Assembly (NCBI RefSeq): GCF_900105205.1 | Contig: NZ_FNSQ01000005.1 | Coordinates: 2,356,001-2,420,000, forward strand | Origin: Microbacterium hydrocarbonoxydans | GTDB taxonomy: Bacteria; Actinomycetota; Actinomycetes; Actinomycetales; Microbacteriaceae | Reading direction: 5' to 3' | Length of the DNA: 64,000 nt | Part shown: positions 38,494-46,753 of the stretch, piece by piece | How the letters are laid out: every line of letters starts with the position of its first letter | Numbering within the stretch: position 1 is the stretch's first letter | Notes under the pieces: generated by a model | What the model saw: only the letters and a program-made list of their open reading frames with translations | Told to the model about the DNA's origin: nothing | The model's database searches: none | Position numbers and translations under genes: made by a program

Positions 38494-40038
38494 TCACTGC
38501 GCCACGAAGAACGGGATGGCGCCGGACACGATGCCGACACCGAGCATCACCAGCGAGACGATGACCGCGCGCCAGAGGACCTTCTTGTGATGATCCCCGA
38601 GGTTCACGCTCGCGAGCGACACGAGCAGCAGGATCGCCGGCACGAGAGGGCTCTGCAGATGCACCGGCTGGCCGATGATCGACGCGCGCGCCATCTCGAC
38701 CGGATCGATGCCGAACGACGCGGCGCTCTGCGCCAGCACCGGCAGGATACCGAAGTAGAACGCGTCGTTCGACATGAAGAAGGTGAACGGGATCGACAGG
38801 ATTCCGGTGATCGGCGCGAGGTAGGGTCCGAGCGCCGGCGGCAGGACATCGGTGATCCACGTCGCCATGGCATCCACCATCCCTGTTCCGGAGAGCACAC
38901 CGACGAGCACGCCGGCGGCGATCACCATCGAGACGACGCCCACGATGCTCGGCGCGTGCGCCACGATCTCGGACGCCTGGTCCTTGATGGTGCGGAAGTT
39001 GACCAGGAGCGCGACGGCGGCCCCGACCATGAAGACGTACGGCAGCGGCATGATGTCGATCACGAGGAGCACCATCACGGCGAGCGTGAGCGCCAGGTTG
39101 AACCAGATCAGTCGCGGTCGCAGCGTCGGTCGCGCGGGATCCAGCATGGTGTCGGCCATGGCGGTGTCGGCGAGGTCGACGCTCGCCGCCGAGACGGGAC
39201 CGTGGCCACCGGCGACCACGACGATGTTGCCGGTGCGCAGGGCCGCGCGGGCTCCGGGCGTCGTGTCGGCGCCGCGGAAGATCTTCGGAACGGTCGACAG
39301 GGCGCCGCCGTCGGTGCCGGTGAGGAGCCCTGCGGAGTCGAGGCGCCCGAGGCGTCGACGCTCCTGCAGGCCCAGCATCCACGCGAACCCGAGGGTCACG
39401 ATGATGCCGACTCCGAGCGCCGGCAGCATCGGGACGAAGATGTCAGTGGGCTGGAGGCCGAGCGCGGTCGCCGCCCGCACTGTCGGGCCGCCCCAGGGCA
39501 CGATGTTGAGCGTGCCGTTCATGAGGCCGGCCACGCAGGTGAGCACCACGGGGCTCATGCCGAGCCGGAGATAGATCGGCAGCATGGCGGACGTCGTGAT
39601 GATGAAGGTCGTCGACCCGTCGCCGTCGAGGGAGACCGCTCCGGCGAGGATCGCCGTGCCGAGCACCACCTTCGCCGGATCATCGCCGAGCACCCGGGTG
39701 ATGACCCGGATGAGCGGATCGAAGAGACCGACGTCGATCATGATGCCGAAGAACATGATCGCGAACATCAGCAGGGCGGCGGTCGGAGCCATCGTCGCGA
39801 TCGAGTCGAGGATCATGTCGCCGAGGCCGAGACCGGCTCCCGCGATGAGGCCGAAGATCGTGGGAACGAGGATCAGCGCCACCATGGGCGTCAACCGCTT
39901 GGTCATGATCAGCGTCATGAACGCGAGCACCATCGTGAATCCGAGCAGCACCAGGATCCATTCCGGGGGCACGAACGCCACGTCGTACGTGGGCGTCTCT
40001 TCTGCGGCCGCGAACAGGCCGGTGAGTGCATCGGGCAT
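38494..40038 (-). CDS. CitMHS-family citrate-metal transporter
   Basis: A 514-residue secondary transporter with 11-12 transmembrane segments, resembling Bacillus CitM/CitH, which take up citrate complexed with Mg2+ or Ca2+ together with protons. Family segments seen include the N-terminal LLGFTMVLAFMTLIMTKRL, ILAGAVSLDGDGSTTFIIT (about 130-148) and NIVPWGGPTVRAA (about 178-190). A charged cytoplasmic loop occupies about 215-290. AAGGAG lies seven bases before the ATG. It is divergent from a CitA/CitB-type two-component system, whose relatives control exactly such transporters, so citrate-inducible expression is likely. The metal preference cannot be read. Confidence 0.9.
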   Translation of the reverse strand: MPDALTGLFAAAEETPTYDVAFVPPEWILVLLGFTMVLAFMTLIMTKRLTPMVALILVPTIFGLIAGAGLGLGDMILDSIATMAPTAALLMFAIMFFGIMIDVGLFDPLIRVITRVLGDDPAKVVLGTAILAGAVSLDGDGSTTFIITTSAMLPIYLRLGMSPVVLTCVAGLMNGTLNIVPWGGPTVRAATALGLQPTDIFVPMLPALGVGIIVTLGFAWMLGLQERRRLGRLDSAGLLTGTDGGALSTVPKIFRGADTTPGARAALRTGNIVVVAGGHGPVSAASVDLADTAMADTMLDPARPTLRPRLIWFNLALTLAVMVLLVIDIMPLPYVFMVGAAVALLVNFRTIKDQASEIVAHAPSIVGVVSMVIAAGVLVGVLSGTGMVDAMATWITDVLPPALGPYLAPITGILSIPFTFFMSNDAFYFGILPVLAQSAASFGIDPVEMARASIIGQPVHLQSPLVPAILLLVSLASVNLGDHHKKVLWRAVIVSLVMLGVGIVSGAIPFFVAQ

Positions 40039-40086
40039 GCGCTGACTCCTTCGTCGTCGATCCGTCCTCTGCGACGGATCCTGACG

Positions 40087-40171
40087 AGACTAGGCAATCG
40101 TCCGCCGCGGGATGCGATATCCCGCATTCCCTGCCGTTGTGCGCGTACCGTTGGTTCTGCGCATATTGCGC
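40087..40171. promoter_or_regulatory. Divergent control region with two inverted repeats
   Basis: The 145-bp gap between the transporter and the sensor kinase holds two inverted repeats: GCGGGAT-n5-ATCCCGC (40107-40125) and GCGCA-TAT-TGCGC (40159-40171). A minus-strand TAGTCT (40087-40092) is a likely -10 box for the transporter, placing the first repeat near its -35 region. The second repeat ends 12 bp before the kinase ATG, near the ribosome-binding site. Binding by the adjacent response regulator is inferred, not shown. Confidence 0.55.
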
Positions 40172-40183
40172 GAAGGGGGCACG

Positions 40184-41860
40184 ATGTCGACGACGATCAG
40201 ACCACGGTTCGCCACCCGGGCGCTCCTGCTGCACCTGGCGACGGTCGCGCTGGTGGTCGGGTTGTGCACCGGCGTCTACCTCGCCCTCGCGGTCCAGCAG
40301 CTGCGGGCGGAGGCGGAGTCGACGGCCCTCGGAATCGCGAGGACGCTCGCCGAGGACCCGCAGGTGCGATCGGACGTGGCCCGTATCTCGGCGGAGAGCG
40401 ACCGGCCGGATGCCGAGGCGCTGAGGTCCGGCCCGCTGCAGCGGATCGCGATGAGCGTCGCGGAGCGCACCGACGCTCTCTTCGTCGTGATCACCGACGA
40501 AGACGGCATCCGCCTCGCCCATCCCACGAGCGAGCGCATCGGCGAGGTCGTCAGCACCCCGTTCGCCGCGGTGCTCGCCGGCAACGAGGTCGTCGACTGG
40601 CAGACCGGGACCCTCGGCGAATCCGCGCGAGCCAAAGTGCCCGTGCGAGACGCGGCCGGCGTGCCGGTCGGAGAAGTCAGCGTCGGTTTCGAGCGCACCG
40701 GGGTCTTCGACGACCTCCCTCCCCTGCTCACGGTGATCGGCATCTCGGCGGCGGCGGCGCTCACGCTTGCACTCCTCACGTTCCTCCTGCTGCGCCGCCG
40801 CTGGGAACGACTCACGCTCGGGGTGCAGCCCGAGGAGCTCGTCGCCCTCGTCCAGAATCAGACCGCCGTCCTGAACGGCGTCGACGACGGCGTCCTCGCC
40901 GTCGACGGGAGCGGCATCGTCAGGGTGAGCAATGCCGCTGCGGATCGGATGCTCGGTCTCGACGCTCCGATCGGGCGCCCGATCGCCGACCTCGGGCTCC
41001 CGACCGCGGTCCGCGATACCGCGGCAGGAGACGGCGCCCATTCCAGCGCAGTCGTCGACGGGCGCGTGCTGTATCTCGATTCCCGTCCGGTCGTGCGCGA
41101 CGATCGCCCGCTCGGTCGGGTGCTGATCGTCCGGGACCGCACCGATCTCATCGCGCTGACTGATCGGCTCGAGAGCGTCCGCGCCGTCACCGCAGCGCTG
41201 CGTGTCCAGCGACACGAGTTCGCCAATCGCATGCATGTCGCCGCCGGTCTCATCGACGCCGACCGGATCTCCGATGCACGCGCCTTCCTCGGCGAGCTCG
41301 TCGCCCGTGGCTCCGTCGCGTTCCCCGTTGCGGGGCTCGACCTGCTGAGCGACCCCTTCCTGCATTCCTTCCTCGGCGCGAAGGGCATCGAGGCGAGCGA
41401 GCGCGGAGTCGCGCTGCGCATCGCCGAGGAGACCCAGCTGATCGGCACGGTCGTGGAGCCGGAGGATGTCGCCGCGGTCCTCGGCAACCTCGTCGACAAC
41501 GCCGTGACCGCCGCCGTCGCCGGACCGCGATCGCCCCGCTGGGTGGAGGTCGCGGTGCTGGGCGACGGCGATGCCCTCGTGGTCACGGTGGCCGACTCCG
41601 GGGCCGGTTTCGGCCTCGACGACCCGCTGGCGCTCCACGAGCGCGGGACCCAGCCGGATCGCCGCAGCGAGAGCACGGCCGACGGCGAGGCCGCCCACGG
41701 GCATGGACTGGGCCTCCCCCTTGCTCGCGAGATCGCCCGCGGCAGTGGCGGGGACCTCTGGATCATCGACCTCGGCGGCGAGGCACACGGCGCCGTGGTC
41801 GCCGCCCGACTCCGCGGTGCCGTCTCCGGCATCCCGACTTCTCCGAAGGAGACCGAATGA
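40184..41860 (+). CDS. Sensor histidine kinase, CitA/DcuS family
   Basis: A 558-residue two-component sensor. Order: cytoplasmic start, TM1 (about 17-38), extracellular sensor of about 140 residues with the PDC-type segment ALFVVITDEDGIRLAHP (about 98-114), TM2 (about 185-207), cytoplasmic PAS (about 225-320), H-box QRHEFANRMHV (His about 342), then HATPase with NLVDNAV, DSGAGFG and GHGLGLPLAREI. The RHEFxN phospho-acceptor box is specific to CitA/DcuS sensors of citrate and C4-dicarboxylates. Start: ATG 40184 after GAAGGGGG. It overlaps the response regulator gene by ATGA. The ligand is inferred from the divergent citrate transporter. Confidence 0.92.
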   Translation: MSTTIRPRFATRALLLHLATVALVVGLCTGVYLALAVQQLRAEAESTALGIARTLAEDPQVRSDVARISAESDRPDAEALRSGPLQRIAMSVAERTDALFVVITDEDGIRLAHPTSERIGEVVSTPFAAVLAGNEVVDWQTGTLGESARAKVPVRDAAGVPVGEVSVGFERTGVFDDLPPLLTVIGISAAAALTLALLTFLLLRRRWERLTLGVQPEELVALVQNQTAVLNGVDDGVLAVDGSGIVRVSNAAADRMLGLDAPIGRPIADLGLPTAVRDTAAGDGAHSSAVVDGRVLYLDSRPVVRDDRPLGRVLIVRDRTDLIALTDRLESVRAVTAALRVQRHEFANRMHVAAGLIDADRISDARAFLGELVARGSVAFPVAGLDLLSDPFLHSFLGAKGIEASERGVALRIAEETQLIGTVVEPEDVAAVLGNLVDNAVTAAVAGPRSPRWVEVAVLGDGDALVVTVADSGAGFGLDDPLALHERGTQPDRRSESTADGEAAHGHGLGLPLAREIARGSGGDLWIIDLGGEAHGAVVAARLRGAVSGIPTSPKETE

Positions 41861-42510
41861 ACGACTCCCTGCGCGTCCTGATCCTCGACGACGACTTCCG
41901 CGTCGGTCAGCTGCATCGGGACATCATCGACGACCAGCCCGGCTTCACCGCGCTCGAACCGGTCCGCTCGATCGCCGAGGCGCGCGAGGGCCTGCGCTCA
42001 TCGACACCGGATCTGCTCGTCGCCGACGTCTTCCTGCCCGACGGGGACGGCATCGCCCTCGTGCGGGAGACAGGTGTCGATGCGATCCTCATCTCCGCCG
42101 CCGATGACGGCCCCACCGTGCGACGGGCCCTGCGTTCCGGCGCGGTCGGATACCTGATGAAGCCGTTCGAGCGCCGCGCTCTCACGAATCTTCTCGACCG
42201 GTACTCGCGCTACCGCAACCTCCTCGCCGGGGAGCGGCCGCTGCGTCAAGACGACACGGATCGTGCCCTGGCGATCCTGCACGGCTCGGGCGAACCGGTG
42301 TCCGTCTCACGATCCGCGACCGAGCAGCTGGTGCTCGCCGCTCTCGGCGACGGCGAGGCCTCTGCTGCCGAGGTCGGCGAGCGGGTCGGCATCTCCCGGG
42401 CGACAGCGCAGCGGCACCTCGCCGCGCTCGCTGCGCGGACGGTCGTGGAGGTCCGGCTCCGCTACGGCGCGACCGGGCGCCCGGAGCACCGGTACGCCGT
42501 CCGCTCCTGA
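41857..42510 (+). CDS. Response regulator, CitB/DcuR family
   Basis: A 217-residue DNA-binding response regulator. The receiver domain has the acidic pocket LDDDF (10-14), phospho-acceptor Asp57 in VADVFLPDG and the conserved Lys in LMKPFE (about 105). The C-terminal domain (about 150-217) is a helix-turn-helix of the CitB/DcuR type (EVGERVGISRATAQRHLAAL). ATGA overlap with the kinase gene ensures coupled synthesis. It should be phosphorylated by that kinase and act on the transporter promoter. A bidirectional terminator follows. Confidence 0.92.
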   Translation: MNDSLRVLILDDDFRVGQLHRDIIDDQPGFTALEPVRSIAEAREGLRSSTPDLLVADVFLPDGDGIALVRETGVDAILISAADDGPTVRRALRSGAVGYLMKPFERRALTNLLDRYSRYRNLLAGERPLRQDDTDRALAILHGSGEPVSVSRSATEQLVLAALGDGEASAAEVGERVGISRATAQRHLAALAARTVVEVRLRYGATGRPEHRYAVRS

Positions 42511-42527
42511 TCAGACCGGATGTCGCT

Positions 42528-42560
42528 CACGGGCCCGTCAGGATCCCGACGGGCGCCGTG
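42528..42560. terminator. Bidirectional terminator between response regulator and prfA
   Basis: CACGGGCCCGTC (42528-42539) pairs with GACGGGCGCCGTG (42548-42560) with a single bulged G and an 8-nt loop. It begins 17 bp after the response regulator stop and 11 bp beyond the prfA stop, so it can end both convergent transcripts. A short A run on the prfA side (AAA, 42561-42563) gives no long T tract. Confidence 0.75.
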
Positions 42561-42570
42561 AAACGCCGGC

Positions 42571-43650
42571 TCAGGACTCCGAGCCGACAGCCGCGAGACG
42601 CGCTTCTTCGTCGGCCTGGATGGCGCTCTCGATGATCGGCTCGAGCGCGCCGTCCATCACCTGGTCGAGGTTGTACGCCTTGAATCCCGTCCGATGGTCG
42701 GCGATCCGGTTCTCGGGGAAGTTGTAGGTGCGGATGCGCTCCGAGCGGTCCATGCCACGGATCTGCGACTTGCGGGCGTCGGATGCCGCGGCATCCAGCT
42801 CCTCCTGCTGCTTGGCGAGGAGCCGTGCGCGCAGGACGCGCATCGCGGCCTCTCGGTTCTGCAGCTGCGACTTCTCATTCTGCATCGAGACGACGATGCC
42901 GCTCGGCAGGTGCGTGATGCGCACTGCGGAGTCGGTCGTGTTGACGGACTGACCGCCCGGCCCCGACGAGCGGAACACGTCGATCTTGAGATCGTTCTGG
43001 TTGATCGCGATCTCGTCCGGCTCATCGACCTCGGGAAAGACCAGCACGCCGGTGGTCGAGGTGTGGATGCGTCCCTGCGATTCCGTCGCCGGCACCCGCT
43101 GCACGCGGTGCACGCCGCCCTCGTACTTGAGGTGCGCCCAGACGCCCTGCGCGGGGTCGGACGAGGACCCCTTGATCGCGACCTGGACGTCCTTGTATCC
43201 GCCGAGATCGGACTCGTTGCGCTCGAGCAGCTCGGTCTTCCACCCCTTGGAGGCGGCGTACTGGATGTACATGCGCAGCAGATCGGCGGCGAACAGCGCC
43301 GACTCCGCACCGCCCTCCCCCGCCTTGATCTCCATGATCACATCGCGGGCGTCGTCGGGGTCGCGCGGGATGAGCAGGCGCCGGAGCCGCTCCTGGGTCT
43401 GCTGGACCCCCGCCTCGAGTGCGGGGATCTCGGCGGCGAACGCCTCGTCCTCGCGGGCGAGCTCGCGCGCGGCATCCAGATCGTCGGATGCCGCCACCCA
43501 CGCCTCGTGGGCGGCGACGATCCTCGACAGCTCGGCGTAGCGGCGATTGACGCGCTTCGCGCGGGCGGCGTCGGCGTGCACCGCCGGGTCGGAGAGCTCC
43601 TCCTGCACCCGGCGATGCTCGTCGATCAGAGTCTGGACGGACTCGAACAC
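42571..43650 (-). CDS. prfA: Peptide chain release factor 1
   Basis: A 359-residue RF1 that ends translation at UAA and UAG. The stop-codon-recognising tripeptide is PAT in VPATESQGR (about residue 186), which marks RF1 rather than RF2 (SPF). The hydrolysis motif GGQ is in [14 protein letters not shown] (about residue 230), the target of PrmC. There is no in-frame TGA frameshift site, which is a feature of RF2 only. GTG is the start ([14 protein letters not shown]). The rho stop lies 11 bp upstream, so prfA is probably co-transcribed with rho. Confidence 0.97.
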   Translation of the reverse strand: MFESVQTLIDEHRRVQEELSDPAVHADAARAKRVNRRYAELSRIVAAHEAWVAASDDLDAARELAREDEAFAAEIPALEAGVQQTQERLRRLLIPRDPDDARDVIMEIKAGEGGAESALFAADLLRMYIQYAASKGWKTELLERNESDLGGYKDVQVAIKGSSSDPAQGVWAHLKYEGGVHRVQRVPATESQGRIHTSTTGVLVFPEVDEPDEIAINQNDLKIDVFRSSGPGGQSVNTTDSAVRITHLPSGIVVSMQNEKSQLQNREAAMRVLRARLLAKQQEELDAAASDARKSQIRGMDRSERIRTYNFPENRIADHRTGFKAYNLDQVMDGALEPIIESAIQADEEARLAAVGSES

Positions 43651-43661
43651 GGTGGCTCCGC

Positions 43662-45620
43662 TCAGCGGATGTTGTTGTCGTGGCCGTGCGCGCCCGAGGG
43701 CAGCGTCGGAATCGACTTCTGCATCTGCACGAGGAACTCCACGTTCGAGTGGGTCTCCTTGAGCTTGCCGAGGACGACCTCGAGCGCCTGCTGCTGGTCG
43801 AGACCCGCGAGGGCACGGCGCAGCTTCCAGGTGATCTTGACCTCGTCGGTGGAGAGCAGCATCTCTTCACGGCGGGTGCTCGACGCGTTGACGTCGACCG
43901 CGGGGAAGATCCGCTTGTCGGCCAGCTGGCGCGACAGACGCAGCTCGCTGTTGCCGGTGCCCTTGAACTCCTCGAAGATGACCTCGTCCATCTTGGAGCC
44001 GGTCTCGACGAGCGCGGTCGCGAGGATGGTGAGCGATCCACCGTTCTCGATGTTGCGCGCCGCACCGAAGAAGCGCTTGGGCGGGTAGAGCGCCGAGGCG
44101 TCGACACCGCCCGAGAGTACGCGACCGGAGGCGGGGGCCGCGAGGTTGTAGGCACGACCCAGGCGGGTGATCGAGTCGAGCAGCACGACGACGTCGCGAC
44201 CGAGCTCGACGAGACGCTTGGCGCGCTCGATGGCGAGCTCGGCGACCGTGGTGTGGTCCTCAGCGGGGCGGTCGAAGGTCGAGGCGATGACCTCGCCCTT
44301 CACCGTGCGCTCCATGTCGGTGACCTCTTCGGGGCGCTCGTCGACGAGCACGACCATGAGGTGGACCTCGGGGTTGTTCTGCGCGATCGCGTTGGCGATC
44401 TGCTGCAGCACGATCGTCTTGCCGGCCTTCGGGGGCGCGACGATGAGGCCGCGCTGGCCCTTGCCGATCGGGGCGACGAGGTCGATGATGCGCTGCGTCA
44501 GCTTCTCGGGTGCCGTCTCCAGGCGCAGGCGCTCCTGGGGGTACAGCGGGGTGAGCTTGCCGAACTCCACGCGGGTGGCCGCATCGTCGATCGACAGTCC
44601 GTTGATCGAGTCGACCTTCACCAGGGCGTTGTACTTCTGACGCCCCTGCTGCTCGCCCTCGCGCGGCTGCTTGATCGCGCCGACGATCGCGTCGCCCTTG
44701 CGCAGGTTGTACTTCTTGACCTGGCCGAGCGAGACGTAGACGTCGCTGGGGCCGGCGAGGTAGCCGGTGGTGCGCACGAAGGCGTAGTTGTCGAGGACGT
44801 CGAGGATGCCCGCGATCGGGATCAGGACGTCGTCCTCGCCGATCTCGGTGTCGAACTCGTCGGTCGGCACTCCGCCACGGCGCTTGTTGCGCTGACGGTT
44901 GCGACCGTTGCCGCCCTCGTCGTCGGAGGCGTTCTGCTGCTGCGGCTGCTGCTGCTGAGACTGCTGCTGCTCGCCACCGTTGCCGTTGCCGTTCTGGCCA
45001 CGACCGCGGTTGCGGCTGCGGTTGCGGTTGCGACCGCGGCCGCCCTGCTCGTCGCCTCCGTCTGCGGAGTCGGAGGAGTCGCCGGACGGAGCGGACTCGG
45101 CGGGAGCCGCCTCCGACTGCTTCTCTGCAGCGGGCTGCTCGGCGTCGGCCGCCGGCTTCTTGGCGGTGCGACGGCCACGCCCGGTGGTCTTCTTCGGCTC
45201 GTCCGAGCCCTCGGCGCTCTCGGGGGCCGGGGCGGCGGGCGCCTCAGCGGCTGCGGCCGGTGCGTCGGCAGGGGCCGCAGCACTCTCGGCGGCCGGAGCA
45301 GGCTCGGCGTCGGCCTTCTTGGCTCGGCTGCGGCGAGGAGCCTTGGCCTTCGGCGCCTCGGCGGCGGGCGCCTCAGCGGCCGACGACTCGGATGCGCCCG
45401 AGGTGGATGCCGCCGGGGCGGCGTCGGCGGGAGCGTCCGCCGCAGCGGCCTTCTCGGCCTTGGCAGCGGCGGTGGCCGTGCTCGCCCGGCGCGGCGCGCG
45501 CTTGCGGGCCGGTGCCACCTCGGTCGCGGCGGTGGCCGCCGCGTCGGAGCTCACGGCCTGTGCCGGAGCTTCAGCGGCAGATGCCGCCTGGTCGTTCTGG
45601 GTCTCGGAGAAATTCTCCAC
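43662..45620 (-). CDS. rho: Transcription termination factor Rho with long disordered N-terminus
   Basis: A 652-residue Rho helicase. The conserved core occupies about residues 245-645: the RNA-binding domain ([18 protein letters not shown]), Walker A PPKAGKT (about 393), the [12 protein letters not shown] segment and the R-loop/arginine-finger regions to the end. The first 245 residues are of extreme composition: Ala/Glu/Pro-rich with Lys/Arg patches, then an RG/RN-rich and poly-Gln stretch ([14 protein letters not shown] and [12 protein letters not shown]). The usual Rho_N helix bundle is not evident. Such insertions occur in high-GC Gram-positive Rho and are thought to add RNA contacts. 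GGGAG lies five bases before the GTG. Confidence 0.96.
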   Translation of the reverse strand: MENFSETQNDQAASAAEAPAQAVSSDAAATAATEVAPARKRAPRRASTATAAAKAEKAAAADAPADAAPAASTSGASESSAAEAPAAEAPKAKAPRRSRAKKADAEPAPAAESAAAPADAPAAAAEAPAAPAPESAEGSDEPKKTTGRGRRTAKKPAADAEQPAAEKQSEAAPAESAPSGDSSDSADGGDEQGGRGRNRNRSRNRGRGQNGNGNGGEQQQSQQQQPQQQNASDDEGGNGRNRQRNKRRGGVPTDEFDTEIGEDDVLIPIAGILDVLDNYAFVRTTGYLAGPSDVYVSLGQVKKYNLRKGDAIVGAIKQPREGEQQGRQKYNALVKVDSINGLSIDDAATRVEFGKLTPLYPQERLRLETAPEKLTQRIIDLVAPIGKGQRGLIVAPPKAGKTIVLQQIANAIAQNNPEVHLMVVLVDERPEEVTDMERTVKGEVIASTFDRPAEDHTTVAELAIERAKRLVELGRDVVVLLDSITRLGRAYNLAAPASGRVLSGGVDASALYPPKRFFGAARNIENGGSLTILATALVETGSKMDEVIFEEFKGTGNSELRLSRQLADKRIFPAVDVNASSTRREEMLLSTDEVKITWKLRRALAGLDQQQALEVVLGKLKETHSNVEFLVQMQKSIPTLPSGAHGHDNNIR

Positions 45621-45724
45621 GAGTACTCCCTCTTTGGTCTCGGAGACATGAGCGGTACGCGCACAACGGGTGCTGCGCGCGGTCGCACGGGCTGACGCTC
45701 GGCGCCAGCCAGCCTCGGCACTGG

Positions 45725-45756
45725 GTTCTCAGAAAGAACGAGGTTCTCGGAAAGAG
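45725..45756 (-). repeat. Direct 18-bp repeat in the rho leader
   Basis: GTTCTCAGAAAGAACGAG (45725-45742) is followed directly by GTTCTCGGAAAGAG (45743-45756). The first copy is also an inverted repeat (GTTCT-n5-AGAAC). It lies about 105 bp upstream of the rho start codon, in the 197-bp gap between thrB and rho, and could be a regulator-binding site or a leader RNA element. The rest of the gap holds no recognisable gene. Confidence 0.6.
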
Positions 45757-45817
45757 CAGTGCCACAGGGGTTTGCGTGCGGGTCTTGCAGAGTTGCAATG
45801 GGGCCAGATTCACGCAG

Positions 45818-46753
45818 TTACGTGGAGCCCTCCGCTCGATCCCCCACTGTACCACCACGGACGTCGACCGCGAGCAGGAGCGCATCCCACGGGGTGTCGG
45901 TCGTGGATTCGGCGAGCTCGACGGCGTCCTGTCGACTGCCGGGACCGTCCGCGAGGACGAGGACGCTCGGGCCTGCCCCCGAGACGACGGCTGCGAAACC
46001 GGCGGCGCGCAGCGCCTGCACGAGGCGCTGCGTCTCGGGCATCGCCTCGGCGCGGTAGTCCTGGTGGAGCCGGTCGGCCGTGGCGTCGAACAGCAGCTCG
46101 GGGCTCTGGGTCAGTGCCGCGATGAGAAGGGCGGAGCGCGAGACGTTGAACACCGCATCCGCCGTCGAGACCTGCGGCGGCTGCAGCGAGCGCGCCTTGG
46201 AGGTCGACATCGTGTACGAGGGCACCAGCACCAGCGGCGAGACGCCGCGGTGCACGAGCAGCTTCTTGTGCTGGGGTCCGCGCTCTCCGACCCACGCGAT
46301 CGTCAGTCCGCCGAACAGCGCGGGGGCGACGTTGTCGGGGTGCCCTTCGATCTCGGTCGCGAGACGCAGCATATCGGCATCGCTGATCTCGATGTCGCCC
46401 TCGAGCAGCCCCTTGGCCGCAAGGATGCCTGCGGCCACCGCCGCTCCGGAGGATCCGAGACCGCGGCCGTGCGGGACGCCGTTCTCCGCGACGATCCGCA
46501 GACCGGGGAGCGGGCGGTCGACGTCGGCGTACACGTGCGCCACCGTGCGGACGATCAGGTTCGAGCCGTCGCGCGGGATCTCGCCCGCACCCGATCCCGA
46601 GACCTCGATCTCGAGCTCTCCTGCGGGGAGTTCGGTGACCAGCAGTGTGTCGTAGACGCTGAGCGCGAGGCCGAGAGTGTCGAATCCGGGGCCGAGGTTC
46701 GCGCTGGTCGCGGGGACCGTGACCTCGACCGAGCGCCCTGCGGCCATCGTCAC
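45818..46753 (-). CDS. thrB: Homoserine kinase
   Basis: A 311-residue GHMP kinase that phosphorylates homoserine on the way to threonine. The GHMP ATP-binding loop is PHGRGLGSSGAAVAAG (about residues 93-108), the N-terminal motif is VPATSANLGPGFDTLG, and the C-terminal motif is VVSGAGPSVLVLA (about 272-284). The GTG start overlaps the hom stop (GTGA); ATG 46747, two codons later, is the alternative. thrC, usually between hom and thrB in Actinobacteria, is absent here, so threonine synthase must be encoded elsewhere. Confidence 0.95.
   Translation of the reverse strand: MTMAAGRSVEVTVPATSANLGPGFDTLGLALSVYDTLLVTELPAGELEIEVSGSGAGEIPRDGSNLIVRTVAHVYADVDRPLPGLRIVAENGVPHGRGLGSSGAAVAAGILAAKGLLEGDIEISDADMLRLATEIEGHPDNVAPALFGGLTIAWVGERGPQHKKLLVHRGVSPLVLVPSYTMSTSKARSLQPPQVSTADAVFNVSRSALLIAALTQSPELLFDATADRLHQDYRAEAMPETQRLVQALRAAGFAAVVSGAGPSVLVLADGPGSRQDAVELAESTTDTPWDALLLAVDVRGGTVGDRAEGST

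Noticed and set aside
38467..41163. An 898-codon open frame on the plus strand, and similar long antisense frames (e.g. 8499-10121, 26362-27918, 28829-30400)
   Set aside because: They are mirror frames of well-conserved genes caused by high GC3; their translations are Arg/Asp/Gly-rich with no domains.
46747..46753. Pseudogene remnant of thrC between hom and thrB
   Set aside because: The two genes overlap directly and leave no residual sequence.
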